Shown in pieces: positions 54,550 to 63,166 of a DNA stretch of 64,000 bases (the stretch's first letter is position 1; the number at the start of each line of letters is the position of its first letter). The notes under the pieces were generated by a model, which saw only the letters and a list, made by a program, of their open reading frames with translations, did not search any database and was not told the DNA's origin. Source of the DNA: an uncultured Clostridia bacterium (GTDB taxonomy: Bacteria > Bacillota > Clostridia > Oscillospirales > Acutalibacteraceae). Location of the stretch: contig CAMVLW010000003.1 in the NCBI GenBank assembly GCA_947168445.1, positions 16,182 through 80,181 of the forward strand, given 5' to 3'. Both the position numbers and the translations under genes were made by a program.

Positions 54550-54709
54550 GGAGAAAAACTATACTTCTCCACTTATACATCTATATCATACAATATATGG
54601 GGTTTTCTTATTTTCCTTTTTAGAATTTAGCAGTTTTTCTGCCTGCCAAAAATATCGGTGATTTTTTGTGCAAAATAGCTATTGCATAAAAATTTCCGCA
54701 AAATTTGCG
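54550..54709. other. Leader region of the starch operon with inverted repeats
   Basis: The 243-base gap between plsY and the starch operon holds an inverted repeat, GGAGAA (54550-54555) with TTCTCC (54565-54570), in the probable leader, and a perfect palindrome CGCAAA-A-TTTGCG (54697-54709). I see no convincing -35/-10 pair for the starch operon. Control by an activator or by a carbohydrate-responsive repressor is possible. Confidence 0.3.
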
Positions 54710-54731
54710 TGTGCAGGAGTGCGGAAATAAC

Positions 54732-54755
54732 AAAAAGCACCCGAAGGTGCTTTTT
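54732..54755 (-). terminator. Terminator of der-plsY
   Basis: AAAAAGCACC (54732-54741), loop CGAA and GGTGCTTTTT (54746-54755), directly downstream of the plsY stop at 54765. It is symmetrical and may work in both directions. Confidence 0.9.
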
Positions 54756-54764
54756 GAAAAACGC

Positions 54765-55487
54765 TTATTTTTTGGCGTGAATCTGCTTTTCCTCGCCGTT
54801 GAGCAGACGGACAATGTTTTCCTTGTGGCGGATAACCGCAAAGACGCCGATAATCAGCGCGCAGACGGCGGCAATCAGCACATACCACAGACACGGCTGC
54901 GTGAGCAGATGGTCGAACACAAAGGTAATTAAAAAGGTATAGGGCGCATAGAGCAGCGCACAGATGATGCTCGCAAGCGAAATGATTCTGCGAATGAGAA
55001 AAATAATCAGGAAGGTCGCAAGAATCAGCACAAAAATACGCCAGTCGGAGGAAAGCATGAGCGCTGCGGCAGCGACGATTCCCTTGCCGCCCTTAAAGTG
55101 GAAATAAACCGGAAAGGAATGACCGATAATCACAAACACGCCCGCGAAGTATTTGACGCAGGTGAGAAAGCGGCTTTGGAACCACGGGTCGGAAACCGGC
55201 AAAGTAACGAACCACCGGAACAAAAAATAGCCGATAAAGACCGCCAGAATACATTTGAGCGCGTCGCAGACGATGGTGATAATCGCCGGCACCTTGCCCA
55301 CCGAGCGCAGCACGTTGGTAAAGCCCGCGTTGCCGCTGCCCATTTCACGGATATCCTTTTTGCCCTTGGTGACGATTTTTGTCACGATAACAGCGGGATT
55401 GATACTGCCGATTAAATACGCGATGACCGCCGTGAGCAGGAACCAGTACCAGTTGGCGGTGAAAATTTGCAGCAAAGTAGGAAACAT
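54765..55487 (-). CDS. plsY: Glycerol-3-phosphate acyltransferase PlsY
   Basis: The protein has 240 residues with about six membrane helices, a little longer than the usual 200. The three family motifs are present: MGSGNAGFTNVLRSVGK, GHSFPVYFHFKGGKGI and RHKENIVRLLNGEE. It transfers the acyl group from acyl-phosphate to glycerol-3-phosphate in phospholipid synthesis. Its ATG shares one base with the der stop (TAATG), so translation is coupled. Confidence 0.96.
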   Translation of the reverse strand: MFPTLLQIFTANWYWFLLTAVIAYLIGSINPAVIVTKIVTKGKKDIREMGSGNAGFTNVLRSVGKVPAIITIVCDALKCILAVFIGYFLFRWFVTLPVSDPWFQSRFLTCVKYFAGVFVIIGHSFPVYFHFKGGKGIVAAAALMLSSDWRIFVLILATFLIIFLIRRIISLASIICALLYAPYTFLITFVFDHLLTQPCLWYVLIAAVCALIIGVFAVIRHKENIVRLLNGEEKQIHAKK

Positions 55488-56809
55488 TACTTTTCTCCCC
55501 TTTCGCGAATGATGATTTTCACAGGCGTTCCCTCCAGCCCGAATGCCTCACGGATGCGGTTTTCGAGGTAGCGCTGATAAGAAAAGTGAAACAGCTCCTT
55601 GTCGTTGCAGAAAAAGACGAAGGTGGGCGGCTTGACGCTCGCCTGCGTCATGTAGAAGATTTTCAGGCGCTTGCCCTTGTCGGACGGCGGCTGCACGCGC
55701 GTTGTCGCCTGCGCCAGCAGTTCGTTGAGCATGCCGGTGCGGATACGCAGACTCGCGTTCTCATTACATTTTATAATGTTTTCAAACAGCTTGTCAATAC
55801 GCTGACCGGTTTTTGCGGAAATGAACACCTGCGGCGCGTAGGACATAAAGGCAAAATCGGCGTCGAGCTTTTTGCGGAACTCCTGCATGGTTTTGTCGTT
55901 TTTCTCAACCGCGTCCCACTTGTTGACGGCGAGAATACACGCCCTGCCCGCTTCGTGGGCAAGCCCGGCAACCTTGGTGTCCTGCTCGGTGACGCCCTCG
56001 GTGGCGTCAATCATAATCACGCAGACGTCGCTGCGCTCAATCGCCATCTTTGCGCGGAGAATACTGTATTTTTCAATATCATCATAAATGCGGCTCTGGC
56101 GGCGCAGTCCGGCGGTGTCGGTAAAGTTGAATCTGCCGTACTGATTTTCCACCAAGGTGTCGATGGTGTCGCGCGTGGTGCCCGCGACATCCGAGACAAT
56201 CACGCGCTCCTCGTTGGTGATTTTGTTAATCAGCGAGGATTTTCCGGCGTTGGGCTTGCCAATCACCGCGACGTTAATCACGGTATCGTCCTCGTCGCCG
56301 GATTCCTCGGCGTTGAGGTATTCAAACACGCGGTCGCACAAGTCGCCTGTGCCGTGACCGTGCACGGCGGAAACCTGCACCGGCTCGCCGAGTCCGAGGT
56401 TGTAGAATTCGTAGAATTCCATCGGCGGCTCGCCCACGGAATCGCATTTGTTCACGCAGAGCACCACCGGCTTGCCGGACTTTTGCAGCATTTGGGCAAC
56501 CTCCATATCGGTTGCGACCATGCCGCTTTTGAGGTCGGTGACTAAGATAATCGCGGAGGCGGTATCAATCGCAAGCTGTGCCTGACGGCGCATTTGCGAG
56601 AGAATCACGTCGTCGCTTTTCGGCTCAATACCGCCGGTATCAACGACAAACGCGGACTTGCCGCACCACTCGATTTCACCGTAAATGCGGTCGCGGGTCA
56701 CGCCGGGCGTGTCGTCAACAATGGACAGGCGCTGTCCGATTAGCTTATTAAACAAGGTGCTTTTGCCGACATTCGGTCTGCCGACAATCGCCACAACGGG
56801 TTTTGCCAT
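55487..56809 (-). CDS. der: Ribosome-assembly GTPase Der (EngA)
   Basis: The protein has 440 residues. ATG 56809 has AAGGGTG 6 bases upstream; a GTG at 56818 is in frame but overlaps that site. Two tandem GTPase domains are present: G1 GRPNVGKSTLFN, G3 VVDTGGIE and G4 CVNKCD in the first; G1 GKPNAGKSSL, G3 FTDTAGLR and G4 AVNKWD in the second. They are followed by the KH-like C-terminal domain. It acts in 50S subunit assembly. It is cotranscribed with plsY. Confidence 0.98.
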   Translation of the reverse strand: MAKPVVAIVGRPNVGKSTLFNKLIGQRLSIVDDTPGVTRDRIYGEIEWCGKSAFVVDTGGIEPKSDDVILSQMRRQAQLAIDTASAIILVTDLKSGMVATDMEVAQMLQKSGKPVVLCVNKCDSVGEPPMEFYEFYNLGLGEPVQVSAVHGHGTGDLCDRVFEYLNAEESGDEDDTVINVAVIGKPNAGKSSLINKITNEERVIVSDVAGTTRDTIDTLVENQYGRFNFTDTAGLRRQSRIYDDIEKYSILRAKMAIERSDVCVIMIDATEGVTEQDTKVAGLAHEAGRACILAVNKWDAVEKNDKTMQEFRKKLDADFAFMSYAPQVFISAKTGQRIDKLFENIIKCNENASLRIRTGMLNELLAQATTRVQPPSDKGKRLKIFYMTQASVKPPTFVFFCNDKELFHFSYQRYLENRIREAFGLEGTPVKIIIRERGEK

Positions 56810-56837
56810 ATGAATCACCCTTTTCTGTAGTTTAGTG

Positions 56838-56892
56838 ATTAGTGATTGGTGGTTAGTGGGTTAATTTTTGTAGGGGCGTGCATTGCACGCCC
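56838..56892. repeat. REP/MITE-like intergenic repeat candidate
   Basis: A run of degenerate TTAGTGATTAGTGATTGG type repeats (about 56831-56862) is followed by a perfect inverted repeat, GGGCGTGCA-T-TGCACGCCC (56874-56892). Similar intergenic palindromes of the TAGGGGCG type occur in many copies in some Clostridia genomes. The rest of the 200-base gap between der and rpmF holds the rpmF terminator; I find no convincing der promoter. Confidence 0.4.
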
Positions 56893-56966
56893 GCTGAACC
56901 GTGCTATCCTATTACGCCGTTTTTTGACAGGAATTGATTGGTCTCCTATCCCTAACAAGAAAAACA

Positions 56967-56989
56967 GGGCGTGCAGAAAACTGCCGCCC
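56967..56989 (-). terminator. Terminator after rpmF
   Basis: GGGCGTGCAG (56967-56976), loop AAAA and CTGCCGCCC (56981-56989), with one bulged base. On the minus strand it is followed by TGTTTTTC. It separates yceD-rpmF from der-plsY. Confidence 0.75.
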
Positions 56990-57010
56990 ATAGTGTTCCA
57001 AAAACTGAAA

Positions 57011-57196
57011 TTACGCTTCTTTCTTCTCGACAACCTGTCTTCCCTTATACATACCGCAGTTTGTGCATGCCTTGTGCGCAGCGGTCAACTCGCCGCAGTT
57101 GGGACAGGTTACCAGTGTGGGAGCTTCCAGCTTCCATACAGATGAACGTCTTGAGCTCTTTCTTGCGTGTGATGTTTTTCTGGTGGGTACTGCCAT
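57011..57196 (-). CDS. rpmF: 50S ribosomal protein L32
   Basis: The protein has 61 residues, the usual length. The N-terminus MAVPTRKTSHARKSSRRS is canonical, and the zinc-ribbon cysteines CPNCG and CTNCG are both intact, so this is the zinc-binding form. It lies 24 bases downstream of yceD, the usual neighbour in bacteria. Confidence 0.98.
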   Translation of the reverse strand: MAVPTRKTSHARKSSRRSSVWKLEAPTLVTCPNCGELTAAHKACTNCGMYKGRQVVEKKEA

Positions 57197-57220
57197 GACA
57201 AAGACCTCCTTATATGTGTA

Positions 57221-57715
57221 TTAATCCATAAGCTGTTTTAAGATTTCCATTCTGGGGTCAACCGTTTTGGTTTCGCAGCCGCACGCTCCGCCGTTCAGGT
57301 TTTTGCCGCAGTGCGGACAGAGTCCCTTGCAGTCCTCCTTGCAGAGGTTTTTTGACGGTAAGTTCAGCAAAATGTCGGAAATCACGGTTTCATCCAGTTC
57401 AACGGTAAAATCCGGTGTTTCAATATAGTCGTCGTTGCCCTCGTCCATGAGCGTTTGCGCCAGCTTGTGGGTAAAGGTTTTTTCTTCTCTGAGAGTAAAG
57501 ACCTCGCCGCAGCGGTCGCAGCTCCGGGTGTAGTCATAGCTGCACAAAAGCGTGAGCGTGACAAGGCTTGCCCGGTTGCGGGCAATGGCGGTGACAGACA
57601 CAGGAGAAGTGAATGGAAAAACTCCGTCTATGTCGATTTTTGAGAGGTCGATTTCCTCATTCAGCGTTTGCTCGTAGCCCTCGTTGAGGAATACGGATTT
57701 TAATTCAAAAAGCAT
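57221..57715 (-). CDS. YceD-family (DUF177) protein
   Basis: The protein has 164 residues. Two cysteine pairs are seen: CDRCGEVF, and the C-terminal cluster CKEDCKGLCPHCG with GGACGC, which is typical of the Firmicutes form. The family is almost always encoded next to rpmF and is linked to 23S rRNA/large-subunit maturation. It is the first gene of the yceD-rpmF transcript, under a near-perfect promoter. Confidence 0.93.
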   Translation of the reverse strand: MLFELKSVFLNEGYEQTLNEEIDLSKIDIDGVFPFTSPVSVTAIARNRASLVTLTLLCSYDYTRSCDRCGEVFTLREEKTFTHKLAQTLMDEGNDDYIETPDFTVELDETVISDILLNLPSKNLCKEDCKGLCPHCGKNLNGGACGCETKTVDPRMEILKQLMD

Positions 57716-57761
57716 AATCGCACCTCTGACCGCATGAACGCATATTAAAACGCTGTTTTAT

Positions 57762-57790
57762 ATTATACAAAACGAATCCCTCTTTGTCAA
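57762..57790 (-). promoter_or_regulatory. Consensus sigma-A promoter of yceD-rpmF
   Basis: Minus strand: perfect TTGACA (57790-57785), a 17-base spacer and a perfect TATAAT (57767-57762), about 50 bases before the yceD ATG. The strength fits a ribosomal-protein operon. Confidence 0.9.
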
Positions 57791-57871
57791 CAAGAAATTT
57801 CGATAAATTGCGGATATTTTTTTGTTTTGGCGGAAGATATTGCGGTTTAATTCCTATTCAGAAATTTAAAG

Positions 57872-57919
57872 CAGGGGCTGGCTCAAAACTCAGTTTAATG
57901 AGTAAGAGCCAAGCCCCTG
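57872..57919 (-). terminator. Large hairpin downstream of the surface-protein operon (57965-62828)
   Basis: CAGGGGCTGGCTC (57872-57884) pairs with GAGCCAAGCCCCTG (57906-57919), with an inner stem ACTCA/TGAGT (57888-57892 and 57899-57903). It lies after the stop at 57965. T-runs are present on the plus side and a weaker one on the minus side. Confidence 0.65.
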
Positions 57920-57964
57920 TTTTTATCCCATCGTTCTGTAGGGTTTGGTCTTGACCATACCTTA

Positions 57965-58264
57965 TTATTCAGCAGGCATTTCCCACACCGGCGACGAAAA
58001 ACACTCCATTGTATTGCGCATAACGCACCGGACGGTCACTTCATGTGCGGGCATGATAAAGCTGATTTTGTAGCCCTCATTTACCCACGAAACCTCGGCG
58101 TTTGCGCCGTCAACCGAAAAGCTGTAATCCGTGTCGGTGGCAATCATGGTGAGAATTACCTCAACCCTCTCCCCCTCGCGGTAGAAATCCTTTGCGTGAA
58201 GGTAAAAATCCTTGCCGCCGCTATAGTGAACCCGGTACTTTTTACCGCCGAAAATTCCACTCAT
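57965..58264 (-). CDS. Small hypothetical protein with InlB-like 'IMPAHEVTV' repeat end
   Basis: The protein has 99 residues from ATG 58264; a GTG at 58276 is also in frame. It has no signal peptide. The C-terminal part, GYKISFIMPAHEVTVRCVM, matches the closing strand of divergent InlB-type repeats (xFxMPxxDVTV) that recur in the 1,167-residue protein encoded upstream. The N-terminus (FGGKKYRVHYSGGKDFYLHA) is unrecognised. It is probably the third gene of the 62828-57965 operon. It could be a remnant of a larger repeat protein or a genuine small cytoplasmic protein. Confidence 0.6.
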   Translation of the reverse strand: MSGIFGGKKYRVHYSGGKDFYLHAKDFYREGERVEVILTMIATDTDYSFSVDGANAEVSWVNEGYKISFIMPAHEVTVRCVMRNTMECFSSPVWEMPAE

Positions 58265-58299
58265 CTTTTTCACCACTTTTTTCTTAGATAGAATTTTGA

Positions 58300-59313
58300 T
58301 TAGCCGTTGAAGCCGTCGTTAAAGTCGGACGGATTGCCGGGCTTCTGCGGCTTTTCCGCCGGTTCAGGAGGAATTTCTCCCATTTTCTTACGCCGTGAAA
58401 GCAGCACGGGAATCAGCACGGCGGGCAGCACCACGAACACCAAACCCGCGATAACCGCCAGCATGATGAAGGTGCCGAGCGACAGTCCGAGAACCGTCCG
58501 CTCTATCGCGGAGGGCTCGGTTGCCGCCGGGGTTGTCGGCTGTGTGGCGGGAAGTGTGCCGGTTGTTACGAGCGCCGCGGTTGTTCCGGGCGTTGTCGTG
58601 GCGGGCACGGTGGCAGGCGGAACCGTGGTGGGCGCCGCTGTGGCCGGCTGCGTTGCCGCTGTGCTCTCTGCAGGCAGCTTGGGCAGCTTTTTGGTTTCCA
58701 CATGGGAGGAATCGTTTTGGCAAACACGCTTTGCCTCTCCCTCGGCTGCGGCAGTGGCTTTTTTGGTTGTCTGCCATTCGCCCCACTTGTGCCCGGTGGC
58801 AGGAATGACCGTGTCGCCGGGGTTATCAATCTCGTCCGTTCCATTGCTGTCCCAGAAATACCGCTTGCAGACCGTGCATTCAAAATGCTCCTCAACACCC
58901 TTTTCGGTGCAGGTCGGCGCCTTGTATTCCACCCAATGGAGCGGGTGCTCGTGCGTTGTCTTGACAGGCTTTGTATAAATGTCCGCAGAGCCGACAAAGT
59001 CCGAGGAACCGGAGTCGTAATTGGCGCAGATGTTAAAGGCAAAGGTTTCCGCGTTGTAGTTTTCGACAACGGAAGAAAAATCATAAAAATCATTGGAGGT
59101 GGACACGGTGACAACCAAATTGTTGTAATCCGCAAACAGCATGACGGTGTAATTGGTAACGTCCAGCGCAGGCGCTTTCCAGCGGGCGGTTGTACCTTCC
59201 CAGTGCGGATTGAGCGGCTCCTCCCCTGTTGCGCCGACGGTTGCCGTTGTCAGCGCCGCAAGCATGACAAACGCGGCGAGAAGCGCGGCAAGGGAGCGAA
59301 AAATCCGTTTCAT
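58300..59313 (-). CDS. Secreted membrane-anchored protein with Thr/Pro-rich stalk
   Basis: The protein has 337 residues. A signal peptide (cleavage near TVGATGEE) is followed by a short FN3-like region (PHWEGTTARWKAPALDVTNY). Next comes a cysteine-containing repeat common in clostridial surface proteins (APTCTEKGVEEHFECTVCKR; KWGEWQTTKKAT; RVCQNDSSHVETKKL), then a Thr/Pro/Ala-rich stalk of about 70 residues, a hydrophobic helix (LGTFIMLAVIAGLVFVVLPA) and an Arg/Lys-rich cytoplasmic tail. No LPXTG. ATG 59313 has GAGGTG upstream and starts 11 bases after the LRR/dockerin gene, so the two are cotranscribed. Confidence 0.82.
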   Translation of the reverse strand: MKRIFRSLAALLAAFVMLAALTTATVGATGEEPLNPHWEGTTARWKAPALDVTNYTVMLFADYNNLVVTVSTSNDFYDFSSVVENYNAETFAFNICANYDSGSSDFVGSADIYTKPVKTTHEHPLHWVEYKAPTCTEKGVEEHFECTVCKRYFWDSNGTDEIDNPGDTVIPATGHKWGEWQTTKKATAAAEGEAKRVCQNDSSHVETKKLPKLPAESTAATQPATAAPTTVPPATVPATTTPGTTAALVTTGTLPATQPTTPAATEPSAIERTVLGLSLGTFIMLAVIAGLVFVVLPAVLIPVLLSRRKKMGEIPPEPAEKPQKPGNPSDFNDGFNG

Positions 59314-59324
59314 TTGCGCTCACC

Positions 59325-62300
59325 TCACAGCTCCGCGACAATGCGCTGAATCGCGGTGACGTCGCGCACCGTTACCCTGCCGTCGCCGTCGGCGTCCGCG
59401 GCATAGAGCACCTGCGGCACGCTGAGGTCGAGCCATGCGTCGTCAAATTCCGCGAGGAAACGCTGCAGAGCGGTTGCGTCGGCAATTGTCACTCTGCCGT
59501 CGCCGTCCACATCGCCCCTGAGAGCGGCGGAAAAAATGACGGTAATCGGATAGTATTTCAGCACAAAGGTACCGGTTTTTTCGCCTGTAAGCGTCTGCAC
59601 GCCGTTAAAATCATGGTGCAGCAGGCGAATGGTTTTCTGCTCCGGGTAAGAGGCAATATCATATTTTCCGTCACTGTTCAAATCATATTGATAGACGTAG
59701 CTTTCCGTTTCGCTGTCATACCAACTCCTGACGGCGGCGCAGGCTGCCAGACTGTCGGCGACGTCATCCATTTCTGCCGCTGTGTCAAATTGCACCGCGT
59801 CGCTCTTGCTGAAATCGAGCACAAAGGGAATCCGGTCGGCAAGCTCATAGGTCATGTTCACCGTGACATCATGCTCAGGCATGACGAAGTAATGACCCAT
59901 ATCGTCTGCAATTTCCGCATTGGGAGACTCCGCCTTGACGCCGGTAACGTATTTGCCCTCGGGAACCGCCGAAGGGTCAGGCATCAGATACACCGTTTCG
60001 TAGGGATACTGCGAGGTGATGGGATAGTCGTAGCTGAAATTCTCGCTTGAAGCAAAGCCGCCGTTGACGGTGATTTTATGCTTCTGCAGCTGTTCGTCCT
60101 CTCCGGCAAGCAGGATGGTGAGGCGGTGCATCGGAACCGTGTAATAGCCGCTTTCGGGAAGGGAGAGCGTCACTCTGCCGGACGCGGGACGCAGGCTGTT
60201 TTCCGGCAATAATCTATAAGTGCGCGCGCCTTGGTCATAGCCGATGTCAAAGCCGCCGTAGTTGTCAATATCAAATTTGAAGGTCATATTATAGGTTTCC
60301 GAATCGAAATCGGATTCTTCACGGGCGGAGAGCTTTTGCAAAATGAAATACATGCCGTAGTCCTCGCTCATCGCGTAACGCTCGCCCTTGTCTGCGATAT
60401 ATGCGCCTTCGCGCAAATCCATTACGCCTTCCAGAAGCGGCGCTGTTTGATAAGTGACCGTGACGGTCACGTCCTTGTCGGGCATGATGAAGAACATGTC
60501 GCCTTCGGTATTAACGGAAACGTCGTCGGACGTGGCGTCGATGGTAGACTGCACAGCATATTCGTTATTCCACCTGCTTGCGTCGGGGAACAGATAAACA
60601 TGCTCGCCGGGGTAGGCTTCAAAAATCCGGTGCTCTCCGTTGTAGTCGCCGGATTCGGCGCTTGCAATGCCGTTTTCAACAATAACGCGGTGCTTTTTCA
60701 CCGTGGGCTCCGCAAAGAGAATCGTCAGCGAGCGCATCGGGAACATCAGGCAATCCTCGCGCTTAAAGGTAAGGGTGATTTGTCCTGTGGGGTCGTTCAG
60801 GCTGTTGGTTTCAAGCAGGGTGTACTCATTGTTGACGCTGCAGACGTCAAAGCTGCCGTCGCCGTCAATATCGTACCGAATGATTTCGCGGTTGTGCTCG
60901 GAATCCCATTCAGAATCTTTATCCTTAGAGAGATGATAAAGGAGCACGCGCATGCCGTATGCCTGCGTTGAAGAATCGTTATCGCCGCCGTCGTCCGCAA
61001 GGAAGGGTTTTCCGCCGCGCAAATCCATCACGCCGTCAAACTGCTTTTGCAGCGAATAGCTGATGGTAACGTCCACATCCTCGTCGGGCATGATGAAAAA
61101 CTGTTGGGCTTCACCCTCGATAATCGCGTTATCGGAGGAATAGCGAAGGGTATTTGACACAGCGTAGTAGCCCTCGGGGACGCTCTCGGTGCTGACGGAC
61201 AGCCACACCGCCTCGCCCGCTCTCGCGCCGGAAACAGCGTTCCATGCGTTGTACTGGTCGGGATATTTCGCCGCCATGCCGCCGTTGACATGAACTGCAT
61301 GCGCTTCGCCGGGGAGATAGGTCGCTGTGGTGTATGCGTGCAGGCTGCCGCTGTTGTCCATACGGTAAACCGTGGCATAGGGCGGCATTTCTTCGGAAGC
61401 GTCCACCTTAACGCGCGTGTTGGCAAAGAACGCATAACCCTCCGCCGGACGGAGAACCATTTCGACAAAGTATTTTTGTCCGCCCTCAAAGCGTTCGGGC
61501 GCAATGCCCCATTCGCTGTACCATGTTGCGCTTTCAATTGTAAAGCGGTTGTCGCCCATCGTGCTGAGCGCTGCACCGTCGGCGGCATAATTATAGCTGT
61601 CGCCCGCGTTGGGAAACTCCAGATACAACTCCACGCTGTCAATGCTGTTCGCCGCAAACAGGAAGGTCACCGGCGAGAAGGACGCGCCGTCCTTTGAAAA
61701 GCTGACGGAGGTTTGAATACTTGCGGTGCCGAGTTTCACCGCCTGATAGCGCTCAATACGCACGTCGTCGGCGCCGTTTGAATCGAGGTCATAGGTGTAT
61801 GTACCGTTTCCGTCGCTCGACGTGCGGTACGGCGTGAGAATATCGGAATTCACCGTGAGGAACAGATATTGCTCGGTGCTCAGACTCACGGTATCGCCGT
61901 GGGAAAAGTCAATGTTAATCGGCTTCGCCGTTTCATAATTAAGATAAACAATCAGCGCGTGGCCGGGCATGGTGAAATACCACTTGCCGTCAATCTGCTC
62001 AAAGGTGACGCCCTCGGCGGAATAGCCCTTGATGGTAACGTACGGGTCGGGGTGCTGATCGATTTGAATCCGCTCACCCGCGCGCGCTTTGGTGACAACC
62101 TCCTGCGTAGTCACCTTAATCGCGCGACCCATATAAACGCGCAGCGCGTACTGCGTGCCCTCGATGTCGATAAAGGTGAAGCCGTTGGAGTTTGCGTAAC
62201 CGTAGGCAGTGCTTCTGTCGTAGCCTGTGACGGTAAAGCCTTCCATCTTTTTGGCGTTCGAATCATAGCCGAAGGCATAGTAGCCGATTTGAGTATTGAA

Positions 62301-62828
62301 ATTCGGCAGTTCAATGCCGCTCAAAGCGGTATTGAGAAACGCCGCTTGTCCGACGGTTTCCAAGCTCTTGGGCAGCGTGGCAAAGCGAAGGCTTGTGCAG
62401 TCGCGGAAAGCGTTGGCACCGATGGAGGTAACGCCTTCGGGAATAAAAACGCCGTTTAAGGACGTGCTCTTGAAGGCGTTTGAGCCGATGGTTTTCAGGC
62501 TGTCGGGCAGGTTAATATACTGCAAGCCGCCGATAAACGCAAAGGCGCTGTCGCCGATATGGGTCACGCCCTCCTGAATTTGAATGGTTTTGATATGCCC
62601 GGCTTGCCCGAACCAAGGCGTCATGGTGCTGTCGTAATAATTTGCCATTGCGCCGCTGCCGCTGATGGTCAGCTCGCCGTTTTCGCTGTCAAAGTTCCAT
62701 GTGCAGTCGCCTGTGGCGCCGCTGTTGTCGCCTGCCGGCGACGCATTATCCTGCGCGGCAAACGCCGTCAGCGGGAACGCCGTGAGCAGCAGACACATCA
62801 CGAGAAAAACAGATAGTAACTTTTTCAT
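59325..62828 (-). CDS. Secreted BspA-type LRR protein with InlB-like repeats and C-terminal dockerin
   Basis: The protein has 1,167 residues. ATG 62828 is chosen because GAGGGAG lies 6 bases upstream; the ATG at 62834 is too close. After a signal peptide (FPLTAFAAQ), residues about 40-205 form LRR_5/BspA-like repeats (GDSAFAFIGGLQYINLPDS, IGSNAFKSTSLNGVFIPEG, SIGANAFRDCTSLRFATLP). The centre holds at least three long units, each with a closing strand such as FFIMPDEDVDVTISY, FFIMPDKDVTVTVTY or YFVMPEHDVTVNMTY. The last 60 residues are a type I dockerin (RGDVDGDGRVTIADATALQR; DADGDGRVTVRDVTAIQRIV). It would be secreted and docked on a cohesin scaffold. No enzyme domain is visible. Confidence 0.88.
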   Translation of the reverse strand: MKKLLSVFLVMCLLLTAFPLTAFAAQDNASPAGDNSGATGDCTWNFDSENGELTISGSGAMANYYDSTMTPWFGQAGHIKTIQIQEGVTHIGDSAFAFIGGLQYINLPDSLKTIGSNAFKSTSLNGVFIPEGVTSIGANAFRDCTSLRFATLPKSLETVGQAAFLNTALSGIELPNFNTQIGYYAFGYDSNAKKMEGFTVTGYDRSTAYGYANSNGFTFIDIEGTQYALRVYMGRAIKVTTQEVVTKARAGERIQIDQHPDPYVTIKGYSAEGVTFEQIDGKWYFTMPGHALIVYLNYETAKPINIDFSHGDTVSLSTEQYLFLTVNSDILTPYRTSSDGNGTYTYDLDSNGADDVRIERYQAVKLGTASIQTSVSFSKDGASFSPVTFLFAANSIDSVELYLEFPNAGDSYNYAADGAALSTMGDNRFTIESATWYSEWGIAPERFEGGQKYFVEMVLRPAEGYAFFANTRVKVDASEEMPPYATVYRMDNSGSLHAYTTATYLPGEAHAVHVNGGMAAKYPDQYNAWNAVSGARAGEAVWLSVSTESVPEGYYAVSNTLRYSSDNAIIEGEAQQFFIMPDEDVDVTISYSLQKQFDGVMDLRGGKPFLADDGGDNDSSTQAYGMRVLLYHLSKDKDSEWDSEHNREIIRYDIDGDGSFDVCSVNNEYTLLETNSLNDPTGQITLTFKREDCLMFPMRSLTILFAEPTVKKHRVIVENGIASAESGDYNGEHRIFEAYPGEHVYLFPDASRWNNEYAVQSTIDATSDDVSVNTEGDMFFIMPDKDVTVTVTYQTAPLLEGVMDLREGAYIADKGERYAMSEDYGMYFILQKLSAREESDFDSETYNMTFKFDIDNYGGFDIGYDQGARTYRLLPENSLRPASGRVTLSLPESGYYTVPMHRLTILLAGEDEQLQKHKITVNGGFASSENFSYDYPITSQYPYETVYLMPDPSAVPEGKYVTGVKAESPNAEIADDMGHYFVMPEHDVTVNMTYELADRIPFVLDFSKSDAVQFDTAAEMDDVADSLAACAAVRSWYDSETESYVYQYDLNSDGKYDIASYPEQKTIRLLHHDFNGVQTLTGEKTGTFVLKYYPITVIFSAALRGDVDGDGRVTIADATALQRFLAEFDDAWLDLSVPQVLYAADADGDGRVTVRDVTAIQRIVAEL

Positions 62829-62901
62829 AAACATCTCCCTCTTTGTTAAAATATTGTCGAAGTATCTCCAAAATCACGCAAAGTTTGCACTTTGTATGTA
62901 A

Positions 62902-62930
62902 AGTATAGCATAATTAATTTGTTTTGTCAT
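62902..62930 (-). promoter_or_regulatory. Sigma-A promoter of the LRR/dockerin operon
   Basis: Minus strand: ATGACA (62930-62925), a 17-base spacer and TATACT (62907-62902), about 75 bases before ATG 62828. The rest of the 338-base gap to 63167 is AT-rich; a TATTAT box at 63099-63104 may serve the cytidylate-kinase-like gene, but I see no matching -35. Confidence 0.7.
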
Positions 62931-63166
62931 TGGTTTTGTCAAAAATATATTGAAAATTGTAAGATTTTTTTGAATTTTTGTGGAAATGTCATTCATATTT
63001 CTTATGCAGAATACACAAGCAATTGAAAACTTCATTGTGTAGATTTCATAAAAATTAAAAAGTTGATAAAAAAGTGTAGCAATTTTTAAATTTTGTGTTA
63101 TTATATATTTACACAGAAGAATTATTTAAGGGAATAATACTTTTGTTAGAATACCGAGGTGCGATT

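Noticed and set aside
37758..59313. Sortase LPXTG signals in the membrane-anchored surface proteins
   Set aside because: The C-termini have a hydrophobic helix and basic tail but no LPXTG or close variant before it.
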